A DNA stretch of 64,000 nucleotides from an uncultured Mediterraneibacter sp. (GTDB lineage Bacteria; Bacillota; Clostridia; Lachnospirales; Lachnospiraceae), in contig CALWFV010000003.1 of assembly GCA_944377745.1 (NCBI GenBank), positions 1-64,000 of the forward strand. The letters are read 5' to 3'. Position numbers and translations under genes: made by a program. This document shows positions 10,859 to 19,630 of the stretch, one piece after another. The notes below the pieces were generated by a model. That model had not been told where the DNA came from. It saw only the letters and a program-made list of their open reading frames with translations, and searched no databases. Numbering within the stretch: position 1 is the stretch's first letter; each line of letters opens with the position of its first letter.

Positions 10859-10889
10859 AAACTCTGCACCGGGCAGCCGAAACCGCCAA

Positions 10890-10925
10890 AAGGCTTCCGT
10901 CACCTTCCCGGTATACGGCAGCCTT
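10890..10925 (-). terminator. Terminator of spoVG
   Basis: Hairpin with arms AAGGCT-CCGT/ACGG-AGCCTT (one internal mismatch), followed on the minus strand by TTTT. It lies between the convergent spoVG and rluA-type genes. Confidence 0.6.
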
Positions 10926-10956
10926 ATGCATTGCCACTATTCAGTTCAGATTCTCT

Positions 10957-11238
10957 CTACACGAACTCCGGCTCCGGTTCCTCTTCCAGACTTTCTTCAT
11001 ATTTTTGAAGGATCGTCATCTGGATTCGCTCCCTTGTCCCGGAATTTATGGGATGGGCGATATCTCTGTATTCCCCGTCAAGAGCCTTCTTGCTCGGCAT
11101 TGCTATAAAGAGTCCTTTCTCTCCCTCTATCACTTTGATATCATGAACGACAAACTCATCATCAATCGTGATAGACACAACTGCTTTTAATTTTCCCTCT
11201 TTTGCGACTTTTCTCACACGTACATCAGTAATCTGCAT
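10957..11238 (-). CDS. spoVG: SpoVG, sporulation/RNA-binding regulator
   Basis: Small regulator of 93 residues with the SpoVG fold. In Firmicutes SpoVG affects asymmetric septation, cell-wall and virulence genes and binds RNA and DNA. The N-terminus [11 protein letters not shown] and the motif [22 protein letters not shown] are diagnostic; the C-terminus is acidic ([12 protein letters not shown]). GGAGA lies before the ATG. It follows glgD by 94 bases on the same strand. The protein occurs in both spore formers and non-spore formers, so it does not prove sporulation. Confidence 0.96.
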   Translation of the reverse strand: MQITDVRVRKVAKEGKLKAVVSITIDDEFVVHDIKVIEGEKGLFIAMPSKKALDGEYRDIAHPINSGTRERIQMTILQKYEESLEEEPEPEFV

Positions 11239-11332
11239 GCTTTCCAGTCTCCTTTCTCTGTCTGCATCCTCTGCGGCCGCGCAAGTCTTTGTTTCTTCCT
11301 TAATGCACGCCCCGCAGCCCCTTTTTCAGGGA

Positions 11333-12451
11333 TTATAATGCATATCTTTCGTTCTTCTCAACTACTACTTTCACACCATTTTCTCCTACGTGTCTTGTAT
11401 TTGCTCTGATCGTGTCGCGGCTCTCCACGATACAGTTCTCAATATATGTGTTGTCCCCAAGATATACATCATTGAGAATGATCGAGTTCTTGATCACGCA
11501 GTTATTTCCAACAAATACTTTTTTAAAAATCACGGAATTTTCCACAGTTCCGTTGATGATGCTCCCACTTCCAATAAGACTGTTCTTCACAACCGCACCC
11601 GGATTATATTTCGCCGGGGGCTGATCACTCACCTTAGAGAACACACTCGGCAGTTCCCGGAAGAAATAGTTCCGTACCTCCGGTTTCAGAAAATCCATGT
11701 TTGTCCGATAATACGAGTCAACAGTTGAAATATTACTCCAGTAACTGCTAATCTTATAACCGTATATCTTCTTTAAATTCTTATACCGGATCAGGATATC
11801 CGTCACAAAGTCATGTCTCTCTTCTTCCGCACAGTGCTCTATCAGATCAATGAGCTGTCTTCTGCGGATAACATAGATCCCTGTAGAGATTGTCTGGGAA
11901 TTCGCCACCATTGGCTTCTCCTCGAACTCCTCGATCCGGGACGCCTCATTCATCCGGATCGTCCCGAACCTGGTTGCGTCCTCCCCCGGTTCCAGTTCCT
12001 TGCACACTACTGTGATATCGGCTTTCTTTGCTATGTGATATTCCAGAACCTTATTGTAATCCATCTTGTATACCGCATCCCCAGAGGTGATGATTACATA
12101 GGGTTCATGACATCTTCTCAGAAAATCCAGGTTCTGGTAGATCGCATCCGCCGTGCCCCTGTACCAGTAACCGTTATCCACTGTGATCGTCGGCGTAAAC
12201 ACATACAGACCGCCCTGTTTTCTCCCAAAGTCCCACCATTTCGAAGAGTTCAGATGCTCGTTCAGTGACCTTGCATTATACTGTGTCAGCACCGCGACCT
12301 TCTGAATATGAGAATTGGTCATATTGCTCAGGGCAAAGTCAATCGCCCGATAGCTTCCTGCCACCGGCATTGCCGCCACTGCGCGCTTTGTCGTAAGTTC
12401 CTTCATCTTCCTGCTGTTTCCGCCTGCCAGGATAATTCCTACCGCTCTCAT
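11333..12451 (-). CDS. glgD: GlgD, ADP-glucose pyrophosphorylase regulatory-type subunit
   Basis: Second subunit of the Firmicutes-type glucose-1-phosphate adenylyltransferase for glycogen synthesis. The product is 372 residues with an N-terminal nucleotidyltransferase fold and a C-terminal left-handed beta-helix of hexapeptide repeats ([11 protein letters not shown] to VKNSIIL). The nucleotide-binding loop is altered to [13 protein letters not shown] in place of the GlgC-like GGQGSRL, typical of GlgD, which by itself has little or no catalysis. Its ATG overlaps the glgC stop by 4 bases (ATGA), so the two are translationally coupled. Confidence 0.93.
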   Translation of the reverse strand: MRAVGIILAGGNSRKMKELTTKRAVAAMPVAGSYRAIDFALSNMTNSHIQKVAVLTQYNARSLNEHLNSSKWWDFGRKQGGLYVFTPTITVDNGYWYRGTADAIYQNLDFLRRCHEPYVIITSGDAVYKMDYNKVLEYHIAKKADITVVCKELEPGEDATRFGTIRMNEASRIEEFEEKPMVANSQTISTGIYVIRRRQLIDLIEHCAEEERHDFVTDILIRYKNLKKIYGYKISSYWSNISTVDSYYRTNMDFLKPEVRNYFFRELPSVFSKVSDQPPAKYNPGAVVKNSLIGSGSIINGTVENSVIFKKVFVGNNCVIKNSIILNDVYLGDNTYIENCIVESRDTIRANTRHVGENGVKVVVEKNERYAL

Positions 12452-13722
12452 ACTCTGTCACCTGCCTTTATCAACGTCTCCCCGCTCTCCAGCACGCCGC
12501 CCGGATAATCCTCCGGAACCGTCACTCCGCTGATCGCGGTATTCTTGCCGATCTGCACGCCGTCAGGTATGACGGAGTTCTCTCCGATCGTCGCCAGCCC
12601 GCCGCTGTAGATATTCGGTTTCATCTTATTCGGCACTTCACTTCCGATTCCAATGGCAGCGTTATTTCCGATCACAGTATCTTCCGCGATGATCGCCTTC
12701 TCGATCACACAGTTCTCGCCAATCGTAACCCCCTGCATGATAATGGAATCGCGAACAACACTTCCTTTTCCTATGACTACGCTCCCTCCCAGAACCGAAC
12801 TGCGCACTTCCCCGTAGATTTCCGAGCCGTTGCTGATGATACAGCGGTCCACCACTCCCTGCTCAGCAATATACTGAGGAGGAATATTGGCACTGTTTGT
12901 ATAGATCTTCCAGAATTCTTCATACAGATTAAATTCCGGAATGATATCGATCAGCTCCATATTCGCTTCCCAGTAGGAACTTAACGTCCCCACATCTTTC
13001 CAATAGCCATTGTACTCATATGCAAACAGCCTGTCCCCTTTCTGATGGCAGTAGGGAATAACATGTTTCCCAAAATCACAGTTTGGCTGATCTTTCAGCT
13101 TGATAAGCGCTTCCCTCAGCACAGGCCAGCTGAAGATGTAAATTCCCATGGATGCCAGATTGCTGCTGGGTTTCTCCGGCTTCTCTTCAAAATCTCTGAT
13201 CTTCCCGTCTCCGTCCGCCACGACAATCCCAAAACGGCTTGCCTCCTCAATCGGAACCGGCATTGCCGCGATAGTCACATCCGCTTTGTTTGCCTTGTGA
13301 AAATCCAGCATCACTTCATAATCCATCTTATATATATGATCACCTGACAGGATCAGGACATAATCCGGATTATATGTCTCCATATAATTCATGTTCTGAT
13401 AGATCGCATTTGCCGTACCGGTATACCACTCACTGTTTGAACTCTTCTCATAAGGAGGCAGAATAGAAACGCCGCCCACATTGCGGTCCAGGTCCCACGG
13501 TATGCCGATCCCGATATGTGTATTCAGCCTAAGCGGCTGATATTGTGTCAGGACCCCGACTGTGTCTATTCCTGAATTGATACAGTTGCTGAGCGGAAAA
13601 TCAATGATGCGATATTTTCCGCCGAAAGCAACTGCCGGTTTTGCAACTTTCGCCGTTAATACTCCCAGACGACTGCCCTGTCCTCCCGCCAGGAGCATGG
13701 CAATCATTTCCTTTTTGAACAT
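12448..13722 (-). CDS. glgC: Glucose-1-phosphate adenylyltransferase catalytic subunit
   Basis: Makes ADP-glucose from glucose-1-phosphate and ATP, the first committed step of glycogen synthesis. The 424-residue product shows the loop [13 protein letters not shown], the activator-site region [19 protein letters not shown], the catalytic-site [10 protein letters not shown], and a C-terminal beta-helix with hexapeptide repeats. AGGTG lies before the ATG. It is the first gene of glgC-glgD under the promoter at 13754-13781. No glgA, glgB or glgP lies in the window. Confidence 0.96.
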   Translation of the reverse strand: MFKKEMIAMLLAGGQGSRLGVLTAKVAKPAVAFGGKYRIIDFPLSNCINSGIDTVGVLTQYQPLRLNTHIGIGIPWDLDRNVGGVSILPPYEKSSNSEWYTGTANAIYQNMNYMETYNPDYVLILSGDHIYKMDYEVMLDFHKANKADVTIAAMPVPIEEASRFGIVVADGDGKIRDFEEKPEKPSSNLASMGIYIFSWPVLREALIKLKDQPNCDFGKHVIPYCHQKGDRLFAYEYNGYWKDVGTLSSYWEANMELIDIIPEFNLYEEFWKIYTNSANIPPQYIAEQGVVDRCIISNGSEIYGEVRSSVLGGSVVIGKGSVVRDSIIMQGVTIGENCVIEKAIIAEDTVIGNNAAIGIGSEVPNKMKPNIYSGGLATIGENSVIPDGVQIGKNTAISGVTVPEDYPGGVLESGETLIKAGDRV

Positions 13723-13753
13723 TGCGTCACCTCATTTCTAGTTGGTTTCATCT

Positions 13754-13781
13754 ATTATAACACATATTTATCTTTAGCCAA
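13754..13781 (-). promoter_or_regulatory. Promoter of glgC-glgD
   Basis: Minus strand: -35 TTGGCT (13776-13781), 16-base spacer, -10 TATAAT (13754-13759) with an upstream TG (extended -10). The -35 lies inside the direct-repeat copy at 13759-13917. Confidence 0.7.
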
Positions 13782-13917
13782 TAATTTTTTACAATTTTTT
13801 TGTATTTTTCCTGCTCTTTTTGTGAATTTCAGACAAAAAGATGTTTTTCAATTTTTTATCATATATTAATAATATAGTAGCCAGCAGCATTTTATGACTA
13901 AAATATAATATTTTCAG
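13759..13917. repeat. Long direct repeat, copy A (upstream of the chemoreceptor-like gene)
   Basis: An AT-rich stretch of about 160 bases that recurs at 15689-15853. Shared blocks include TTTTTACAATTTTTTT, CTTTTTGTGAATTTCAGA and ATATAGTAG. The two copies are roughly 80-85% alike by eye and in the same orientation, and they flank the gene at 14235-15572. Confidence 0.8.
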
Positions 13918-14234
13918 AACCTGATTTTTACAGTTTCCCTCAAAAATCAAACACCTTTAATGTTTTTGACTTCCCTATATCTCAGAGTTATTAAATTTGT
14001 CGTGACAAACTGAGAACTTTCTGCTATTCTAATCTATCGGAAAGAACACTTTTTGCCATCGGGTTTGTATTCATAAAGGCATCCGTACATTGCGGCAGCC
14101 CTTCTAAACAATAGCTCCCACTTCACTCCCGGTGGTCATTTATGTTCTGCAATAACTATCCTGAGAATTTTACGAACAGCGGAACAGTTCGAAACTCAGG
14201 CATCAGGTACAAAAGAAAAACGGAGGGAATATCA
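13918..14234 (+). promoter_or_regulatory. Long leader of the chemoreceptor-like gene
   Basis: The 317 bases before the TTG start hold no gene. A plausible promoter is GTGACA, 17 bases, TATTCT (ending near 14030). The following transcript contains hairpin-forming stretches such as GGC-CCG/CGG-GCC near 14079-14101 and complementary CATAAA/TTTATG segments. I looked for a c-di-GMP-I riboswitch consensus and did not find one. No known RNA class is recognised. Confidence 0.4.
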
Positions 14235-15572
14235 TTGATTGACCAAATAAAAGTTCTGAAAAATTGTTCTGTCATCGTCAGCGCCGCCATGGTGCTTTAT
14301 GCGTTGTGCTATTTGATTTCCGGCAACTGGTTTCTGGTAATATTGCTCATAATACTGGGGGGCGTGCTGCTGATCCCATGTCATTTTATGGTGCGCTCAG
14401 AGACCGTCAAACAACTGAGTGTGTTCATGGTAGTTATGATTGATTTTATTATTTTCGTAGCGCAGATATTTTCCCGGGAGTTTGCGCCGGGCGCGGCGCT
14501 ATACGCCTGTTCTCTCGCCCTGTCGGCTCTGTTTTTGTCGCGTCCTCTTGTCCGGTTGTGCTGCATCTGCAGCGCAGTGCTGTTCATAGCCGAGTGTGTG
14601 GTTCTTAGTATAATGAACAACCAGCTGATAGATACGCCTATGGTTTTGGGCGAGTGTCTGCTGGCGATCCTCGTGGCATATATCTTACTGGACCAGGCCG
14701 TAAAGAACAGCATTTTCTATCTTACTGAGGCACATAATCAGGAAAAATCATCAGCTCGTCTTTTAGGTGAGCTGGATAAAAAACAGCAGCAAAATGAGCA
14801 GGTGCTTGGCAATCAGCAGCAGTTGTTAAAACAGATCGCTCAAATATCAGCCCATATTTCCAAGGAGGCCAAAAGTCTGGCTGACCAGTCTGACAGTCTT
14901 GCCAGCGGTTCTACCAGTCAGGCTGCTTCTCTCTCTAATGTATCGAATGCTGTCGAAGAGATATACCGCCAGATTTCAGACACGGCGAATCAGGCTGCTG
15001 AAGTTCGGAGCGCGTCAGAAACCATGCGCCGCCATGCCGGTGACGGAGACGTTCAGATGCAGGAACTGCTAAGTTCCATTTCCGATATCGAGTCCAGTGT
15101 GCAGTCAATCGAAGCTACGATCAATTCAATACAGTCTCTGGCATTCCAGACTAATATCCTGGCGCTGAACGCCTCGGTAGAGGCTGCTCGTGCCGGAACG
15201 AGCGGCAAAGGTTTCGCGGTGGTAGCCGAGGAAGTACGTACTCTGGCCGGACACAGCAGTGAAGCAGCCGAGAACATCATGCAAGTACTGAATCGCTGCC
15301 GTGAGGCGGTAAGTCAGGGCAGCAACGTAGCTTCAAAAACTTCTGTCGCTATGGGGCGAATCAAAGAGAGCGTGGAGAAAGTGGCTTCCCAGTCTGTTCG
15401 TATCTCTGATCGGACAGATTCTCAGATGAATGCGGTTAACAGTATCAAAGAAGATTTGGGAGTGGTTTCAGGTATCGTTCAGTCTAACGCCGCAGCTTCG
15501 CAGGAGTGTTCAGCGATGGTACGCGAGCTCTCTGAGCAGGCTCTCCGGCTGGATCATTTGAGCAAGGCGTAA
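14235..15572 (+). CDS. Methyl-accepting chemotaxis-type transducer, membrane-anchored
   Basis: A 445-residue transducer. The N-terminal ~190 residues contain about five or six hydrophobic helices and no periplasmic ligand domain. A coiled-coil signalling domain follows, with the conserved hairpin tip ILALNASVEAARAGTSGKG then FAVVAEEVRTLAG near residues 305-340. Such proteins talk to CheA/CheW; the unusual compact membrane sensor suggests it senses the membrane or a small molecule. I chose the TTG at 14235 because GGAGGG lies 7 bases upstream; the longer ATG frame at 14142 lacks a site. The gene sits alone between glgC and murC, flanked by a ~160-bp direct repeat, so it may be an inserted gene. 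Confidence 0.82.
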   Translation: MIDQIKVLKNCSVIVSAAMVLYALCYLISGNWFLVILLIILGGVLLIPCHFMVRSETVKQLSVFMVVMIDFIIFVAQIFSREFAPGAALYACSLALSALFLSRPLVRLCCICSAVLFIAECVVLSIMNNQLIDTPMVLGECLLAILVAYILLDQAVKNSIFYLTEAHNQEKSSARLLGELDKKQQQNEQVLGNQQQLLKQIAQISAHISKEAKSLADQSDSLASGSTSQAASLSNVSNAVEEIYRQISDTANQAAEVRSASETMRRHAGDGDVQMQELLSSISDIESSVQSIEATINSIQSLAFQTNILALNASVEAARAGTSGKGFAVVAEEVRTLAGHSSEAAENIMQVLNRCREAVSQGSNVASKTSVAMGRIKESVEKVASQSVRISDRTDSQMNAVNSIKEDLGVVSGIVQSNAAASQECSAMVRELSEQALRLDHLSKA

Positions 15573-15630
15573 TGCCTGTCTGCCATATTGTCATTAGTCA
15601 CAGAAAACATAATATGATACAAGTTTTAAA

Positions 15631-15663
15631 AAGGAGAATGGTTGCTATACTATTCTCCTTTTC
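15631..15663 (+). terminator. Terminator after the chemoreceptor-like gene
   Basis: Hairpin AAGGAGAAT/ATTCTCCTT followed by a T-rich run (TTTTCC). Confidence 0.85.
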
Positions 15664-15688
15664 CTCTTATTCTGTGATATAACCTGTA

Positions 15689-15853
15689 ACATACATTTGT
15701 CTTTATCCAATAACTTTTTACAATTTTTTTATATTTTTCCTGTTCTTTTTGTGAATTTCAGATAAAAAGATATTCTTTTAATTTTTATCATATATATAGT
15801 ATAATATAGTAGGTAACAGTATTTTTGTGACTGAAATATAATGTTTTTCAAGA
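15689..15853. repeat. Long direct repeat, copy B (murC promoter region)
   Basis: Second copy of the AT-rich repeat at 13759-13917. It contains the likely murC -10 TATAAT at 15800-15805; no good -35 is visible. Copy B ends about 30 bases before the murC start. Confidence 0.8.
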
Positions 15854-15882
15854 TTAAATCAGATAAGAGAAGGTGTATTATA

Positions 15883-17259
15883 ATGTATATAATTGATTTT
15901 CAGAAACCGATCCATATCCATTTCATCGGTATCGGAGGCATCAGCATGAGCGGGCTCGCAGAAATTCTTCTGAAGGAGGGCTTTACGGTTTCCGGCTCCG
16001 ACTCAAAGAAATCTCCCCTGACGAAAAAACTGGAAAAAGATGGCGCGGTCATTCACTATGGACAGAGCGCCGACAATATCACCGACGACATCGACTGCGT
16101 CGTCTATACCGCCGCGATCAACAGACATAATCCAGAACTTATGGAAGCGGTCGGCCGGAAGATTCCAATGCTCACCCGGGCGGAACTGCTGGGGCAGCTT
16201 ATGAAGAATTACGAGACTCCCATCGCTGTCTCCGGCACACACGGGAAGACAACGACAACATCCATGATCTCCCATATTCTCCTGGAAGCCGGAACGGATC
16301 CGACCATCTCGGTGGGCGGCATCCTCAAGGCGATCGGAGGAAATATACGTGTGGGAAATTCCGGTACGTTTCTCACCGAAGCCTGTGAATACACGAACAG
16401 TTTCCTCCACTTTTCCCCAAAGGTTGGAGTGATTCTGAACATCGAGGAGGATCACCTTGACTTTTTCAAAGACCTGGAAGATATCCGGCATTCTTTCCAT
16501 CAATTTGCGGCGCTTCTCCCCTCTGACGGAACCCTTGTCATCAACGGAGACATCAAAGATTATATGGAGATCTGCAGTGGTCTTGACTGCAGTATCGTTA
16601 CTTATGGTTCCTCTCCGGCTTTCGATTACACGGCTTCTGATATCCGTTATGACGAAGAGGGACATGCATCTTTTGAACTTTTGAAAAAAGGAAAAAATGC
16701 TGGCAGAATCGCACTGTCTGTGAGCGGAGATCACAATGTCTCCAACGCTCTTGCCGCCATCGCCGTGTCAGACCTTCTGGACATTTCTGCTGATACGATC
16801 AGAAAAGGACTTCTCTCCTTCACCGGAACGGACCGGCGTTTCGAATACAAAGGCACTTTTAACGGCGTGACAGTAATCGATGATTATGCACATCACCCCA
16901 CAGAGATCGCCGCTACACTTAAGGCTGCGCAGCACACTCCGCACAATGCAGTGTGGTGTGTGTTCCAGCCTCACACTTATACCAGGACCAAAGCCTTTTT
17001 CCACGAATTTGCAGAAGCCCTCTCCCATGCCGATCATCTGATTCTCTCTGACATCTATGCCGCAAGAGAGACTGATACACTGGGCGTTTCCTCCGAGGCG
17101 CTGGCGGACGAGGCGAAAAAGCTGGGAACAGATGCCGTCTATCTCCCGACTTTTGCTGATATTGAGACATTTTTAAAGGAGCACTGCAGTCCCGGCGACC
17201 TCCTCATTACCATGGGAGCAGGAGATATCGTCACTGTAGGGGAAAATCTTCTGAAATAG
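15883..17259 (+). CDS. murC: UDP-N-acetylmuramate-L-alanine ligase
   Basis: Cytoplasmic Mur ligase that adds L-alanine to UDP-MurNAc in peptidoglycan synthesis. The 458-residue product has the Rossmann motif IGIGGISMSG (15-24), the ATP loop GTHGKTTT (118-125), NIEEDHLD, DDYAHHPTEI and FQPHTYTRT, all typical MurC. I chose the ATG at 15883, with AGAAGG upstream, over the longer frame at 15841, whose first codons lie in the repeat. It is followed by the DnaA-box region and dnaD. Confidence 0.97.
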   Translation: MYIIDFQKPIHIHFIGIGGISMSGLAEILLKEGFTVSGSDSKKSPLTKKLEKDGAVIHYGQSADNITDDIDCVVYTAAINRHNPELMEAVGRKIPMLTRAELLGQLMKNYETPIAVSGTHGKTTTTSMISHILLEAGTDPTISVGGILKAIGGNIRVGNSGTFLTEACEYTNSFLHFSPKVGVILNIEEDHLDFFKDLEDIRHSFHQFAALLPSDGTLVINGDIKDYMEICSGLDCSIVTYGSSPAFDYTASDIRYDEEGHASFELLKKGKNAGRIALSVSGDHNVSNALAAIAVSDLLDISADTIRKGLLSFTGTDRRFEYKGTFNGVTVIDDYAHHPTEIAATLKAAQHTPHNAVWCVFQPHTYTRTKAFFHEFAEALSHADHLILSDIYAARETDTLGVSSEALADEAKKLGTDAVYLPTFADIETFLKEHCSPGDLLITMGAGDIVTVGENLLK

Positions 17260-17290
17260 TTTTTCCCGCTCTCCGCGTGGTATTGTACAG

Positions 17291-17344
17291 ATATCCACAT
17301 ATATCCACCCAGTTATCCACACTTTCTGCACCGAGTTATCTACA
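17291..17344 (+). promoter_or_regulatory. Cluster of four DnaA boxes upstream of dnaD
   Basis: Four sites in 54 bases, same orientation: ATATCCACA (17291-17299), ATATCCACC (17301-17309), TTATCCACA (17313-17321, perfect consensus) and TTATCTACA (17336-17344). Start-to-start spacing is 10, 12 and 23 bases, close to helical turns. They lie 54-112 bases upstream of the -10 of the dnaD-dnaI-prs operon, in a position suited to DnaA control of primosome genes. The regulatory role is inference. Confidence 0.75.
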
Positions 17345-17397
17345 AAAAAGCGGGGTTTTCCCACAAGAAAATGCTTTTTTACTGTATGTTCAGATGT

Positions 17398-17403
17398 TAT
17401 AAT
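17398..17403 (+). promoter_or_regulatory. Extended -10 promoter of dnaD-dnaI-prs
   Basis: TATAAT at 17398-17403 preceded by TGT (extended -10); no good -35. The 5' leader contains a 10-bp hairpin (17438-17472, arms GGACACAGAA/TTCTGTGTCC) before the dnaD start. Confidence 0.65.
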
Positions 17404-17526
17404 TAGCACACGATACACATAGGAGAAATTCTTATTCGGGACACAGAAAAAAACAGGTTTCTTCTGTGTCCGCTTAATTTTATCGGCCGGACCGCCGGAT
17501 CGTGACAGAAAGTAGGACAGGATATT

Positions 17527-18591
17527 ATGAAAAAATTAACATTGAAAAACAGATTTCAGACAAACGCAACCTTGCTTCCAAACGATTTCATAGATAATTA
17601 TATGGTAAGTGCAAACGGAGAGTTCGTAAAAGTCTACCTTTTTCTTCTCCGCCACCTTGATGATCCGTGTTCTTCTCTCACGATCCCGATGATCGCAGAC
17701 TGCCTGAACAACACAGAAAATGACGTTCTCCGCGCTTTCCGCTACTGGGAGACTTCCGGACTGCTCCGGCTCGAACGTGATGAGGATGGAAGGATAACAG
17801 GCATTGAGCTTCAGAAGATGACCTCTGTGCGTAAATCAGGCACAGACATTCCGGACAAACTGGATGATCCCCTCACCGGGGAACCGGCTGTCATGGAATC
17901 CGCTGTGGCTTCTTCGTTTGTTCCCCCCAACGCAGTGCCGCTGGATTCCTTTCGTGCCCAGAAGGAGATCAAATCGCTTCTCTTTATTGCGGAGCAGTAT
18001 CTCGGAAAGACTCTGACTCGCACAGACATGGAAACCATCACCTACTTCTACGACACGCTCCATATGTCAGCAGATCTGATTGAGTATCTGCTGGAGAGCT
18101 GTGTTGAAAACGGGCATAAAAGCATGCACTATATACGCAAAGTAGCGCTCTCCTGGTGTGATTCAGGAATTGAAACCGTATCCCAGGCAAAGGAACAGAC
18201 CCAGTCATATAACAAAAACTGCTTTACTGTGCTGAATTCCTTTGGCATTAAGAATCGGGGACCAGCCCCGTCAGAACTTATATATATCCGGAAATGGGCC
18301 GAAGACTACGGATTTACCATTGACATGATCGAGGAAGCATGCCGGAGGACGATCTCCGCAACCCATCAGCCCAGCTTTGAATATGCGGATTCGATCCTTA
18401 CCAGATGGCATGACAATCAGGTACGTACTCTGAAAGATGTTTCTGTTCTGGATGAGGCATATCAGAAAGAAAAGGCAGCACAGCGGAACGTTTCTGTCCG
18501 TGCCCGGACAGCATCAAGAAACCTGAATAATTTTGAACGGCGGAATTATGATATGGATTCTCTCGAAGAACAGCTGTTAAACAGTAATTAA
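17527..18591 (+). CDS. dnaD: DnaD-family primosome protein
   Basis: DNA-remodelling protein that in Firmicutes helps recruit the replicative helicase at the origin and at stalled forks. The 354-residue product has an N-terminal winged-helix region (VKVYLFLLRHLDD, LTIPMIADCLNNTENDVLRAFRYWE, about 35-85) and DnaD/DnaB C-terminal-type domains: one at about 140-205 (FIAEQYLGKTLTRTDMETITYFYDTLHM) and a second near 235-300 ending in the ADSILTRWHDNQVRT motif. It is followed after 13 bases by the helicase loader gene. Four DnaA boxes lie upstream. Confidence 0.92.
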   Translation: MKKLTLKNRFQTNATLLPNDFIDNYMVSANGEFVKVYLFLLRHLDDPCSSLTIPMIADCLNNTENDVLRAFRYWETSGLLRLERDEDGRITGIELQKMTSVRKSGTDIPDKLDDPLTGEPAVMESAVASSFVPPNAVPLDSFRAQKEIKSLLFIAEQYLGKTLTRTDMETITYFYDTLHMSADLIEYLLESCVENGHKSMHYIRKVALSWCDSGIETVSQAKEQTQSYNKNCFTVLNSFGIKNRGPAPSELIYIRKWAEDYGFTIDMIEEACRRTISATHQPSFEYADSILTRWHDNQVRTLKDVSVLDEAYQKEKAAQRNVSVRARTASRNLNNFERRNYDMDSLEEQLLNSN

Positions 18592-18604
18592 AAGGAGTTT
18601 ATGC

Positions 18605-19630
18605 ATGGGACTGAAAAGTTCACAGTATTACGCGATTATGCGTGGATATGAAAAAAAACGGTTAAAAAGCCATGATATACAGACAAGTCGGTACAATGAA
18701 GTTTATGAGAAAATACCCGAGTTCAAGTCAATCGACGAATCCATCTCCATTCTTTCTGTCCAGTATGGCAAGAAACTTTTGAACGGAGACGACCATGCCA
18801 TTGCTTCTCTCAAGGAAGAGTTGTCGATCCTCCGGAACAGCAAACAGAATCTCCTTCTCTCCGCCGGCTTTCCCGCGGATTACCTTGAGCCTGTATACGA
18901 GTGCAGCGACTGTAAGGATACGGGGTATATCGGGAATAAGAAATGTCACTGTTTCCGGAAGGCGATCATCCATCTTTTATACGAACAGTCCAATATTAAA
19001 GAACTACCGTATGACGCCGGTTTTGAAAATTTCAGGCTTGATTTTTATTCCCCCTCCTACTATGATAAAAAGACCGGGCGCTCCGCCCGGGCAATCATGG
19101 AAGATACACTGAAGATATGTCATCAGTTCATTGAAACCTTCGGCACGGAGTTCCGCAATCTCTTTTTCTATGGAGATGTGGGTGTCGGCAAAACATATCT
19201 CTCCACCTGCATTGCCCGAGAACTTATGGAACAGGAATTTTCTGTTTTATATTTTTCCGCGCCTCAGCTTTTTAATTCTCTTGCCCGCACGGCTTTTAAT
19301 AAAAGAGATGTTGACGCAGGGAATATGAATGAATATATTTTCAGCTGCGATCTCCTGATCATTGACGATCTCGGTAGTGAATATACTAACGGTTTTATAG
19401 CATCACAGTTTTTCACCTGCATTAATGAGAGACTTTTACACAGAAAATCAACGATCATCTCAACAAATCTCTCTCTGGAAACTCTGGCGGATCTGTACAC
19501 AGAACGTTCTTTTTCCAGGATCACGAGCAGCTATACTCTGTTGAAGATAATCGGGGATGATATACGCATCAAAAAGAAGTTAGAGCACAGGGAGGACAAT
19601 TCATGTTACGTCGAACAGAAAGAATCTTAG
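18605..19630 (+). CDS. dnaI: Helicase loader, DnaC/DnaI-type AAA+ ATPase
   Basis: Loads the replicative helicase DnaB/DnaC onto DNA. The 341-residue product has an N-terminal helical, helicase-binding region, a zinc-type cluster CSDCKDTGYIGNKKCHC (about 99-116), and a AAA+ core with Walker A GDVGVGKT (near 188-196), Walker B LLIIDDLGSE and sensor STNLSLE. AAAGGAG lies before the ATG. It is co-transcribed with dnaD and overlaps the next gene, prs, by 28 bases. Confidence 0.93.
   Translation: MGLKSSQYYAIMRGYEKKRLKSHDIQTSRYNEVYEKIPEFKSIDESISILSVQYGKKLLNGDDHAIASLKEELSILRNSKQNLLLSAGFPADYLEPVYECSDCKDTGYIGNKKCHCFRKAIIHLLYEQSNIKELPYDAGFENFRLDFYSPSYYDKKTGRSARAIMEDTLKICHQFIETFGTEFRNLFFYGDVGVGKTYLSTCIARELMEQEFSVLYFSAPQLFNSLARTAFNKRDVDAGNMNEYIFSCDLLIIDDLGSEYTNGFIASQFFTCINERLLHRKSTIISTNLSLETLADLYTERSFSRITSSYTLLKIIGDDIRIKKKLEHREDNSCYVEQKES

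Noticed and set aside
14079-14140. c-di-GMP-I riboswitch before the chemoreceptor-like gene
   Set aside because: Hairpins are present but the conserved riboswitch sequence blocks are not.
17281-17410. Chromosomal replication origin
   Set aside because: DnaA boxes are present, but there is no dnaA or dnaN gene nearby and no clear long AT-rich unwinding element; a regulatory cluster explains it better.
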